Shown here piece after piece: positions 1 to 5,486 of a stretch of DNA of 8,506 nucleotides. Position numbers and translations under genes: made by a program. Numbering within the stretch: the first letter of the stretch is position 1; each line of letters begins with the position of its first letter. Source of the stretch: Alphaproteobacteria bacterium (lineage in GTDB: Bacteria; Pseudomonadota; Alphaproteobacteria; Caulobacterales; Maricaulaceae); NCBI GenBank assembly GCA_030428405.1, contig JAUIEH010000092.1, positions 1-8,506 of the forward strand. The letters run 5' to 3'. The notes beneath the pieces are model-generated. The model was not told the origin of the DNA. It saw nothing but the letters and a program-made list of their open reading frames with translations, and did no database searches.

Positions 1-65
1 GGGGCGGCAAGAGCCCGACCGACGCCGTGGCTGCGGCGATGTTTGAAACCGTAGGCGAGGCTTGA
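1..65 (+). CDS. YbjN-domain protein, C-terminal end (partial)
   Basis: The frame is open from the left edge (first full codon at base 3) to a TGA at 63-65 and encodes about 20 residues, GGKSPTDAVAAAMFETVGEA. This tail resembles the end of alphaproteobacterial YbjN-domain proteins, which commonly finish with a GGKSP..A.AAAM.ET.GEA type motif. YbjN proteins adopt a secretion-chaperone-like fold, and their role in alphaproteobacteria is not settled. The gene runs directly into proC, whose TTG start shares bases with this stop codon, so the two are probably cotranscribed and translationally coupled. The family call rests on a short tail and on its place next to proC. The N-terminal part lies outside the window. 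Confidence 0.6.
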   Translation, partial: GGKSPTDAVAAAMFETVGEA

Positions 66-889
66 GCGCCCTGGGCGGGCCCAGGCTCGCCCTTATCGGG
101 GCGGGCCGGATGGGGCGCGCGCTCCTGCAGGGTTGGTTCAACGGACGCGCGGGCGCCATCTCGCGCGGCGACGTCATCGTCATCGACCCCGATGCGCGCG
201 CGCGCCAGGAAGCCGAATCGGTCGGCGCTTATGTCTCGATTGCGCCGAGCAAGGACAGTTTCGAGACCGTCGACACTATCGTTCTCGCAGTAAAGCCGCA
301 GAGCTTTGAAAGCGCAGCCGGCGCCATCGCGCCATTCGCGCCAAAAGGCGCGATGCTGATTTCCATAATGGCGGGCCCGCGCATCGCTGATATCGCTTCG
401 CGCTTTCCCGGCTGTCGGGTGGTGCGCGCCATGCCGAACACGCCCGCGCTGATCGGATCAGGCATCACGGTTTATGTCTGCGGAAGCGACGTCACAGAAG
501 CTCAAGCCGAGCGTGCGGACATGTTGCTCAAGGCTACCGGCGAGGCGATCCGCGCGGACCAGGAAGTCCAGCTCGACGCCGTAACAGCAGTCTCCGGCTC
601 AGGACCCGCTTATGTGTTCGCACTGGCTGAGGCGATGGTCTCGGCCGGCGTGGCCGAGGGACTCGACCGCGAATTTTCCCGCAAGCTGGTTCACGCCACG
701 ATCGCAGGCGCGGGTGCGCTGCTGGTGCATGATGATTCGGATGCGGCGGCGTTGCGCGAAGCCGTCACTTCGCCCGGGGGCACGACGGAAGCGGCGTTGA
801 ACGTTCTGCTCGACGATGACGGTCTGCAGCCGCTGGTCGGCCGCGCCATCACGGCGGCTACCAAGCGCTCGCGCGAACTCGGCGGCTGA
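62..889 (+). CDS. proC: Pyrroline-5-carboxylate reductase
   Basis: This cytosolic enzyme reduces 1-pyrroline-5-carboxylate to L-proline with NAD(P)H, the last step of proline synthesis. The 275 residues match the usual family length. The N-terminal Rossmann fold shows GAGRMG at residues 13-18 after a hydrophobic beta strand. AVKPQ (76-80), AMPNTP (123-128), the VSGSGPAYVF segment (177-186) and the C-terminal signature SPGGTTEAAL (237-246) are all present, so it looks intact. The start is TTG at 62, which overlaps the stop of the YbjN gene as TTGA. The first ATG in frame (base 110) falls inside the nucleotide-binding loop and would destroy the fold. A weak TAGG at 52-55 sits 6 nt before the TTG. 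Coupling to the upstream gene is likely. A hairpin with a T tract follows the stop codon. Confidence 0.95.
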   Translation: MSALGGPRLALIGAGRMGRALLQGWFNGRAGAISRGDVIVIDPDARARQEAESVGAYVSIAPSKDSFETVDTIVLAVKPQSFESAAGAIAPFAPKGAMLISIMAGPRIADIASRFPGCRVVRAMPNTPALIGSGITVYVCGSDVTEAQAERADMLLKATGEAIRADQEVQLDAVTAVSGSGPAYVFALAEAMVSAGVAEGLDREFSRKLVHATIAGAGALLVHDDSDAAALREAVTSPGGTTEAALNVLLDDDGLQPLVGRAITAATKRSRELGG

Positions 890-926
890 GCCTTGTCCCG
901 GCCGCATTGAGCCGCCACTTTTCTTT
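881..926 (+). terminator. Candidate intrinsic terminator after proC
   Basis: GGCGGCT at 881-887 is perfectly complementary to AGCCGCC at 910-916, and the right arm is followed by AC and the T-rich run TTTTCTTT (919-926). The seven-base-pair stem is almost all G-C and begins at the proC stop codon. The 22-nt loop is long for a classical terminator, although it contains a CGGCCG that could fold on itself. The position fits termination of YbjN-proC transcripts. The T run ends only 2 nt before the ATG of the next gene, so the element could also influence expression of that gene. Confidence 0.55.
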
Positions 927-928
927 CC

Positions 929-1570
929 ATGGACAAGAAGCAAATCCTCGACCGTCTCGCCGACGCCGCGCTGGCGGGCGCGGGCGCAACCCCGTTTTCG
1001 CAGCTCAGCCTGCGCGATCTTGCTGATGCGGCTGACATTTCGATCGCCGATGCGTGCGCGGCGGCGAACGATAAGAGCGCTGTGGTCGACGCGCTGGCGC
1101 GACGTTTCGACCGCGCAGCGGCTGAGACGTTTGAACTCGAGCCGGATGCGTCAATCCGCGAGCGCGTGTTTGACGCTGCGATGGCGCGTTTCGACGCCAT
1201 GGAGCCGCATCGCGCCGCGCTGAAATCCATCATCGAGGCCGAACGCCAGGACGCCGGCCTGATGCTGCACGCCTGGACGCGGCTTTCGCGCACGGCGCGC
1301 TGGCTCCTGGAAATCGCCGGCATGGACGCTTCCGGCGTGCGCGGCGCTGCGCGCGTTCAAGGATTCGCCGCCATTCTGGCGCGCGCTACGCGAGCCTGGA
1401 TGAGGGACGATGCAGGCGATCTGGCGCGCACGATGGCGACGCTCGACCGGCGCCTTCGTGATGTCGAGGACTGGGCTGGCCGATGGCCGTTTGCGCGCCG
1501 CGCGCAGACCGATCGCGGCGACGAGGATGCGCACGCTGAGCCGAATCGCGGCGAACCCGCCCAGGGTTGA
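929..1570 (+). CDS. TetR-family / COQ9-like protein
   Basis: This 213-residue, probably all-helical cytosolic protein has a TetR-type helix-turn-helix at about residues 25-65, with the core LSLRDLADAADISIADACAA and then a KSAVVDALARRF helix. The C-terminal half has the pattern RVFDAAMARFDAMEPHR ... WLLEIAGMDASGVRGAARVQG ... ARTMATLDRRLRDVE. This pattern is known from alphaproteobacterial proteins annotated either as TetR regulators or as COQ9/rpsU-divergent family proteins, the latter linked to ubiquinone synthesis. I cannot decide between regulator and ubiquinone-lipid-binding protein from sequence alone. The tail after about residue 190 is polar and unconserved-looking. ATG 929 is the only usable start: a stop codon lies at 908-910 in frame and no later start precedes the helix-turn-helix. 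No Shine-Dalgarno is visible; a T tract sits there instead. It may be read through from proC or have its own promoter. Confidence 0.8.
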   Translation: MDKKQILDRLADAALAGAGATPFSQLSLRDLADAADISIADACAAANDKSAVVDALARRFDRAAAETFELEPDASIRERVFDAAMARFDAMEPHRAALKSIIEAERQDAGLMLHAWTRLSRTARWLLEIAGMDASGVRGAARVQGFAAILARATRAWMRDDAGDLARTMATLDRRLRDVEDWAGRWPFARRAQTDRGDEDAHAEPNRGEPAQG

Positions 1571-1637
1571 GCCGGCGCGCATTCGCCCTATCGTTGGTGC
1601 TCTGAATTCCAGGACGTCAACACGAGTAGGGTGGATC

Positions 1638-2261
1638 ATGGCTTTTAACATCGCGCGCACTGGCGCTTTTGTAGCGCTGGGCGCGCTTGTCGCTGCATGC
1701 GGCGGCGGAGATGACGCCGCCAGCGAGACGCAGGCTTCCAACGACGCAGGCTCTGCGACCGCGGAACGCAGCTGGACGCGCTGGGAGAGCGGCGACGCCA
1801 CGGTCGCGGTCGTGCGCCCTGACGACTGGAACGCTACGCCGGAAGACGAGCTCACCGCCAATCAGCTCGCGGTCCTTTACGCCGATAACGAATTTTCGCC
1901 GACCGGTCTGCAATGCACTTTCGTGCGCGCAGTCCAGCCGACGCCGCGCGGCGCCATCAACCAGACGGAACTGAACGCCGGGCTCAGCCAGATGCAGGAA
2001 AGCGATGTCGGCGTGCGCGGCGCAGACATTGAATCGTTCGAGCACGTGCAGATTTCCGGCGTAGCGGTCGTGCGCTCGGTCTTCACAGTGAATGTGCGCG
2101 GCATGCAGATGGAGACGCATCAGCGCATGTTCTGGCTGCCGCATGAGACGGGTTTCACGAATAACAGCTTTCTCTGCGCCGGTCCTGATCCGCTCAATGA
2201 GGCGGACGAGGAAACGCTCGAATCGATCCTCAACTCGCTTGAGATCAACTCGCCGGGCTGA
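1638..2261 (+). CDS. Predicted lipoprotein of unknown function, PsbP/DcrB-like
   Basis: The 207-residue product begins with a short signal peptide: R7, a hydrophobic stretch 9-20 and a lipobox VAAC with Cys21. This predicts lipidation and anchoring at the periplasmic face of a membrane. Gly22 is not the inner-membrane retention Asp, so the outer membrane is likely. Residues 22-45 are a flexible, polar, low-complexity linker. The remainder (W46 to the end) has alternating beta strands and ends in LESILNSLEI, reminiscent of the PsbP/DcrB/DUF1795 fold, where a final helix carries a similar pattern; this is an inference of fold only. Two cysteines (93 and 180) might form a disulfide. I chose ATG 1638 because AGGGTGG ends 3 nt before it and because the signal peptide starts there, although the frame is open further upstream. 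It is convergent with the kinase gene, with only 14 bp between the stop codons. Confidence 0.82.
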   Translation: MAFNIARTGAFVALGALVAACGGGDDAASETQASNDAGSATAERSWTRWESGDATVAVVRPDDWNATPEDELTANQLAVLYADNEFSPTGLQCTFVRAVQPTPRGAINQTELNAGLSQMQESDVGVRGADIESFEHVQISGVAVVRSVFTVNVRGMQMETHQRMFWLPHETGFTNNSFLCAGPDPLNEADEETLESILNSLEINSPG

Positions 2262-2275
2262 CGTTTAGCGCGCGC

Positions 2276-3604
2276 TCAGGTCGGCAGGCGGAGACGCGCG
2301 CGCAACCCGCCCATTTCGCTTTCGCTCAGCGTGATGTCGCCGCCATGACCGCGCGCGACGTCGCGCGCGATGGCGAGGCCCAGTCCAACACCGCCTTTAT
2401 TGGCGTTGCGGGCTTCGTCGAGTCGGGCGAAGGGCCGGAAGGCTTCCTCGCGCTGATCTTCAGCGATGCCCGGCCCGTCATCCTCCACGTCGACAAAGAT
2501 CGCGCCGTTCTCGCGCCGCGCGCTGACAGCGACTTTATCCGCATGCGCAACAGCGTTTGAGATGAGGTTCTGCATGCAACGCGAGAGCGCTGATGCGCGT
2601 ACGGACAAGACGAGGTCGGCGTCCGACTGAATCTGCGCCGTGACATTGGCGCCGCCGCGCGCCGTCTGCTCGACAATTTCGCTGACGAGTTCGCCGATAT
2701 CGGCGGGCTCGGGTTCTTCCGAGGCCACGCCGCGCGCGAAGTCGAGATATTCGCCGAGCACCATTTCCATAGCCTCGACGTCGGCGCGCATGGCGTTGAT
2801 GTCTTCATCCTCGCGCGACATCATTGCGAGCTGCAGCTTCAGCCGCGTCAACGGCGTGCGCAGGTCATGGCTGACGCTGGCGAGCAAGGTCGTGCGCTGA
2901 TCGATTTGGCGCTTGATGCGCCGGCGCATGTCAATGAAGGCTTGAGCGGCCTGACGGACTTCGCGCGCGCCGGTGGGCTTGAAATGCGGTGCGTCCTGTC
3001 CGCGCCCGAAGCGTTCGGCGGCGTCCGCGAGACGCTCGATCGGACGGGCCTGATTGCGGATATAGATCAGCGAAACAGCCGTCAGCAAAAGCGTCGCAAC
3101 AACGATCCAGAACAGGAAGATATGGCCTGTGGTCGCGAACACGCGGTCGCGCGGCACGATCAGCCGCAAGACGCCGGCATCGACCTGAATGCGGATTTCG
3201 ACATAAGCGGGATAGCGCGTCGTGTCGAACCAGAATTCGTGATTGAGCTTGGAGGCGAGCGCGCGGCGCAGCGTTCTGTCCAGCACACGGAAGAAGGACG
3301 AGCGCACCGTGGATGGCAGAACCTCTCCCGGCTCGAGCGTCATCGCGATCTGCATCGTGCGCGACGTGAACGGATGAAGCTGCTCGGCGCGGTTTGGGCC
3401 TGGCGCTTGTTCGTAAAGATCCATGACCACGGCGACATCGCCCGCCACCCCGTCCGCGAGCCGGCTGGTCACGGTCGTCCAGTGCGCGTCAAAAAACGTG
3501 TAGGTCACTGCGATCTGCATCATTGCGACCGGCAGGACGATGATCAGCAGGGAGCGCCCGAACAGGCTCTTCGGCATGAAGGTGCGAAGACGCGGCCAGC
3601 GCAT
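2276..3604 (-). CDS. EnvZ-like sensor histidine kinase
   Basis: This inner-membrane sensor kinase phosphorylates the response regulator encoded just upstream. Numbered from ATG 3604 (442 residues): TM1 about 18-38, a periplasmic sensor loop about 39-160, TM2 about 161-183, HAMP about 184-236, the HisKA helix with phosphoacceptor His246 in SVSHDLRTPLTRL, then the ATPase domain with N box QNLISNAVAHA (345-355), G1 box DDGPGI (375-380), F box FRPFARLD (389-396) and G2 box GGVGLGLAIA (404-413). All catalytic motifs are intact. ATG 3604 has GAGG 9 nt upstream. An alternative TTG at 3619 overlaps the regulator stop codon as TTGA and would add five residues, but no ribosome site precedes it. Layout and motifs match the EnvZ class. 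The signal sensed is unknown, since the loop has no domain I recognise. Confidence 0.93.
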   Translation of the reverse strand: MRWPRLRTFMPKSLFGRSLLIIVLPVAMMQIAVTYTFFDAHWTTVTSRLADGVAGDVAVVMDLYEQAPGPNRAEQLHPFTSRTMQIAMTLEPGEVLPSTVRSSFFRVLDRTLRRALASKLNHEFWFDTTRYPAYVEIRIQVDAGVLRLIVPRDRVFATTGHIFLFWIVVATLLLTAVSLIYIRNQARPIERLADAAERFGRGQDAPHFKPTGAREVRQAAQAFIDMRRRIKRQIDQRTTLLASVSHDLRTPLTRLKLQLAMMSREDEDINAMRADVEAMEMVLGEYLDFARGVASEEPEPADIGELVSEIVEQTARGGANVTAQIQSDADLVLSVRASALSRCMQNLISNAVAHADKVAVSARRENGAIFVDVEDDGPGIAEDQREEAFRPFARLDEARNANKGGVGLGLAIARDVARGHGGDITLSESEMGGLRARLRLPT

Positions 3605-3615
3605 TGAACGTCGCC

Positions 3616-4320
3616 TCAAACAGGCGGGGCGGGCGAGGCGATCAGCTTATAGCCGACGCCGCGGACCGTGTGCAGGAAGACCGGGGTGCGCGGATCATCC
3701 TCGATCTTGCGGCGCAAGCGCGTCACCTGCACGTCGATGGAGCGCTCCTGGGCTTCCGAGGTGCGCTTGGATAGTTCGAGCCGGTCGACCGTTTCGCCGG
3801 GATTGCGCGCGAGCGCGGAGAGGAGCGCGGCCTCAGCCGTGGTCAGCTTCACAGGACGACCGGCGCGGCGCAGATCGCCAGCTTCGACGTCATAGCGCCA
3901 CTCGCCGAAGATGACGGCGTTGGGCGGCGCCTGCGCGCCGGCGCGACGAAGTATCGCGTCGATGCGCAATAACAGCTCTTCGGGCTGAAACGGCTTGGGC
4001 AGGTAATCGTCCGCGCCGCGGCGCAGGCCTTCGATGCGGTCTTCCGGCAGATCGCGCGCGGTCAGTATCAGGATCGGCACGTCGCTTTCCTGGCGCAGCG
4101 ACGCCGTCAACGACAATCCGTCCTCACCCGGCATCATCACGTCCAGGATCAGGAGGTCGAAGCCGAGCGTCTCCAGGAGCCCGCGCGCGCGCGCGGCATC
4201 GGCAGCCGTGGTCACGCGGTGGCCGGCTTCGGACAAAAACCGCTTCAAAAGCGTGCGTATGCGATCATCGTCGTCAACGACGAGCAGATGCGCGCCGTCA
4301 TTGCGTTCAGCGTCTCTCAT
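3616..4320 (-). CDS. OmpR-family response regulator
   Basis: This 234-residue cytosolic DNA-binding protein is the partner of the kinase encoded 11 bp downstream. The receiver domain (about 11-125) has the acidic pair Asp16/Asp17, phosphoacceptor Asp60 in LLILDVMMPGEDG, Thr87 and Lys109 in YLPKPF. The C-terminal winged helix (about 135-228) has the recognition helix RSIDVQVTRLRRKIE (193-207) and the wing motif HTVRGVGYKL. The whole is typical of OmpR/PhoB regulators and closest in style to the alphaproteobacterial OmpR/PetR group. I start at ATG 4320, which leaves ten residues before the first beta strand. An in-frame ATG at 4368 would add 16 residues (MIILSGLVFCQPDHAA) unlike the family and would begin inside the promoter region. 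The ribosome site is weak. It is divergent from ilvE across 130 bp, so self-regulation or control of ilvE at the shared region is possible. Confidence 0.94.
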   Translation of the reverse strand: MRDAERNDGAHLLVVDDDDRIRTLLKRFLSEAGHRVTTAADAARARGLLETLGFDLLILDVMMPGEDGLSLTASLRQESDVPILILTARDLPEDRIEGLRRGADDYLPKPFQPEELLLRIDAILRRAGAQAPPNAVIFGEWRYDVEAGDLRRAGRPVKLTTAEAALLSALARNPGETVDRLELSKRTSEAQERSIDVQVTRLRRKIEDDPRTPVFLHTVRGVGYKLIASPAPPV

Positions 4321-4335
4321 CGCAGCGTGGTCCGG

Positions 4336-4365
4336 TTGACAGAAAACTAGGCCGCTGAGAATGAT
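4336..4365 (+). promoter_or_regulatory. Putative sigma-70-type promoter for ilvE
   Basis: A perfect -35 TTGACA lies at 4336-4341, followed by an 18-nt spacer and AATGAT at 4360-4365 (four of six matches to TATAAT). Transcription would start near 4372, giving a leader of about 79 nt before the ilvE ATG at 4451. The promoter lies in the gap between the divergent ilvE and response regulator genes, as expected. No transcript data support it. Confidence 0.5.
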
Positions 4366-4369
4366 CATA
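4364..4369 (-). promoter_or_regulatory. Possible -10 element for the regulator-kinase operon
   Basis: On the minus strand this reads TATGAT, five of six matches to the -10 consensus, 43 bp before the regulator ATG at 4320. No good -35 is found at 16-18 bp; the best upstream candidate, TTTACG, is only 11 bp away, a spacing nearer to that described for Caulobacter housekeeping promoters. It overlaps the -10 of the divergent ilvE promoter in the palindrome ATGATCAT (4361-4368), so the two promoters could compete. Confidence 0.35.
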
Positions 4370-4391
4370 CCCGGTCGCGGCGTAAACTGCG

Positions 4392-4411
4392 CGCCCCAGG
4401 CGCCTGGCGCG
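4392..4411. repeat. Inverted repeat in the ilvE leader
   Basis: CCAGGCGCCTGG (4396-4407) is a perfect 12-bp palindrome. Beyond one mismatch on each side, the flanking CGC and GCG extend complementarity to 4392-4411. It lies between the predicted ilvE transcription start and the ATG. It could be an operator or, in RNA, part of a leader structure. In GC-rich DNA a chance palindrome of this length remains possible. Confidence 0.4.
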
Positions 4412-4450
4412 GCCGCGACAGGCCTCGATCATTCGAAGAAAGGACCGATC

Positions 4451-5335
4451 ATGGGCGAGATCATCCCCTATGACGATCGCGACGGCGTCATCTGGTGGAA
4501 CGGGGAGTTCGTCCCATGGCGCGAAGCCAACGTCCATATTCTGACCCATGGCCTGCATTACGGCTCCTGCGTCTTTGAAGGCGAGCGCGCCTATGACGGC
4601 AATATCTTCAAAAGCAGGACTCATACCGAGCGGCTGCATCGTTCGGCGGAATTGCTCGGCTTTGAGCTGCCGTACACCGTCGATGAGATTGAAACCGCCA
4701 AGATCGAGACCCTGAGCAAATCGGGCCTCGGCTCGGCCTATATTCGCCCTGTCGCCTGGCGCGGCAGCGAACAGATGGGCGTGACCGCGAAAGCCAGCCG
4801 CATCCATGTCGCGATCGCGATCTGGCATTGGGGCGATTATTTCGCCAACAAGATGGAAGGCATCCGGCTCGCGATCTCCGAATGGCGCAGACCAGCGCCG
4901 GAGACGGCGCCGGTGAAGTCCAAGGCGGCCGGTCTCTACATGATCTGCACGCTTTCCAAGCACGCCGCGGAAGCGCGCGGTTTCAACGACGCGCTGATGT
5001 ACGACTACAAAGGTCGCGTGGCCGAATGCACCGGAGCGCATATCTTTTTCGGCCGCGACGGTGAGCTGCACACGCCGACCGGCGACTGCCTGCTCGACGG
5101 CATCACAAGGCGGACGATACTCGATATTGCGGCGGCGAAAGGCGTCGTCACGCATGAGCGCGACATCATGCCCGACGAACTCGACCAATTCGACGAGTGC
5201 TTCATCGTGGGCACGGCGGCCGAAGTGACGCCGGTGCGCGAAATCGAGGGGCGCTCTTATACGCCCGGTCGTCTCTGCGAGCTGATGGTCAGCGAATATG
5301 ACGCGCTGACGCGTGCGCCGGTCAGCGTCGGCTAG
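4451..5335 (+). CDS. ilvE: Branched-chain amino acid aminotransferase
   Basis: This cytosolic PLP enzyme exchanges the amino group between glutamate and the 2-oxo acids of valine, leucine and isoleucine. At 294 residues it has the normal length for a fold-type IV (class IV) aminotransferase. Seen in the sequence: THGLHYGSCVFEGERAY (32-48), RLHRSAELL with Arg61 near the cofactor phosphate, the PLP lysine Lys158 in KSKAAGLY, Glu193 in the PLP-pyridine motif (VAECTGAHIFF), LLDGITRRT (214-222) and GTAAEVTPV (254-262). The motif after Glu193 reads CTGAH where relatives often have an Asn. A D-amino acid or aminodeoxychorismate lyase is less likely, because the first motif and the length fit IlvE better. 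I start at ATG 4451: AAGAAAGGA ends 6 nt before it. An in-frame ATG at 4361 would add 30 unlikely residues and lies in the predicted -10. It is divergent from a two-component system. Confidence 0.92.
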   Translation: MGEIIPYDDRDGVIWWNGEFVPWREANVHILTHGLHYGSCVFEGERAYDGNIFKSRTHTERLHRSAELLGFELPYTVDEIETAKIETLSKSGLGSAYIRPVAWRGSEQMGVTAKASRIHVAIAIWHWGDYFANKMEGIRLAISEWRRPAPETAPVKSKAAGLYMICTLSKHAAEARGFNDALMYDYKGRVAECTGAHIFFGRDGELHTPTGDCLLDGITRRTILDIAAAKGVVTHERDIMPDELDQFDECFIVGTAAEVTPVREIEGRSYTPGRLCELMVSEYDALTRAPVSVG

Positions 5336-5486
5336 CCAAATCTTTTCACAGTAATCGCTGCAGAGAAGGGGCGCGTCACACGCCTAATTGGTTAATCTCG
5401 GATTCGAGTTGAGCCAGCACGCAGCGTCGCGGCGTCAGGGTTTGTCTGTCGCCGCGCTGTCTTGCGCGCAGCATGGGGGTCTCAGA
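5336..5486. other. Intergenic region between ilvE and the DUF5076 gene
   Basis: This 151-bp gap has no convincing terminator: no GC-rich hairpin with a T tract follows ilvE. An imperfect hairpin can form between 5422-5434 and 5450-5459 (CAGCG...CGGCG against CGCCGCGCTG with a three-base bulge), but its right arm is followed by TCTTG rather than a T run. The DUF5076 frame is open back to a TTG at 5388, without a ribosome site. No clear promoter is visible. Confidence 0.4.

Noticed and set aside
691..1861. Two overlapping minus-strand open frames (691-1323 and 1151-1861) opposite proC, the TetR/COQ9-like gene and the lipoprotein
   Set aside because: Ser/Arg/Ala-rich shadow translations with no family character; the plus-strand genes explain the sequence.
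2867..3607. Plus-strand open frame (246 codons) opposite the sensor kinase
   Set aside because: The composition is Arg/His/Asp-rich, as expected of a shadow frame, and the minus strand encodes an intact kinase with all motifs.
4182..4196. Alternating GC runs such as that near 4182-4196 and 6419-6432 as Z-DNA or repeats
   Set aside because: They lie in coding sequence as Ala/Arg codon runs and are frequent throughout this GC-rich window.
4361..4450. Thirty-residue in-frame extension of ilvE from ATG 4361
   Set aside because: It would begin inside the predicted -10, has no ribosome site and no family similarity. ATG 4451 has a strong AAGAAAGGA.
4363..4452. GATCAT occurring three times (4363, 4427, 4447) as possible regulator half-sites
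   Set aside because: The spacings (64 and 20 bp) are irregular, the hexamer is short, and the last copy covers the start codon; not above chance.
4307..5188. Long minus-strand open frame (293 codons) opposite ilvE
   Set aside because: It is fully antisense to a clear aminotransferase, has no recognisable domain, and is explained by high GC and the codon bias of the real gene.
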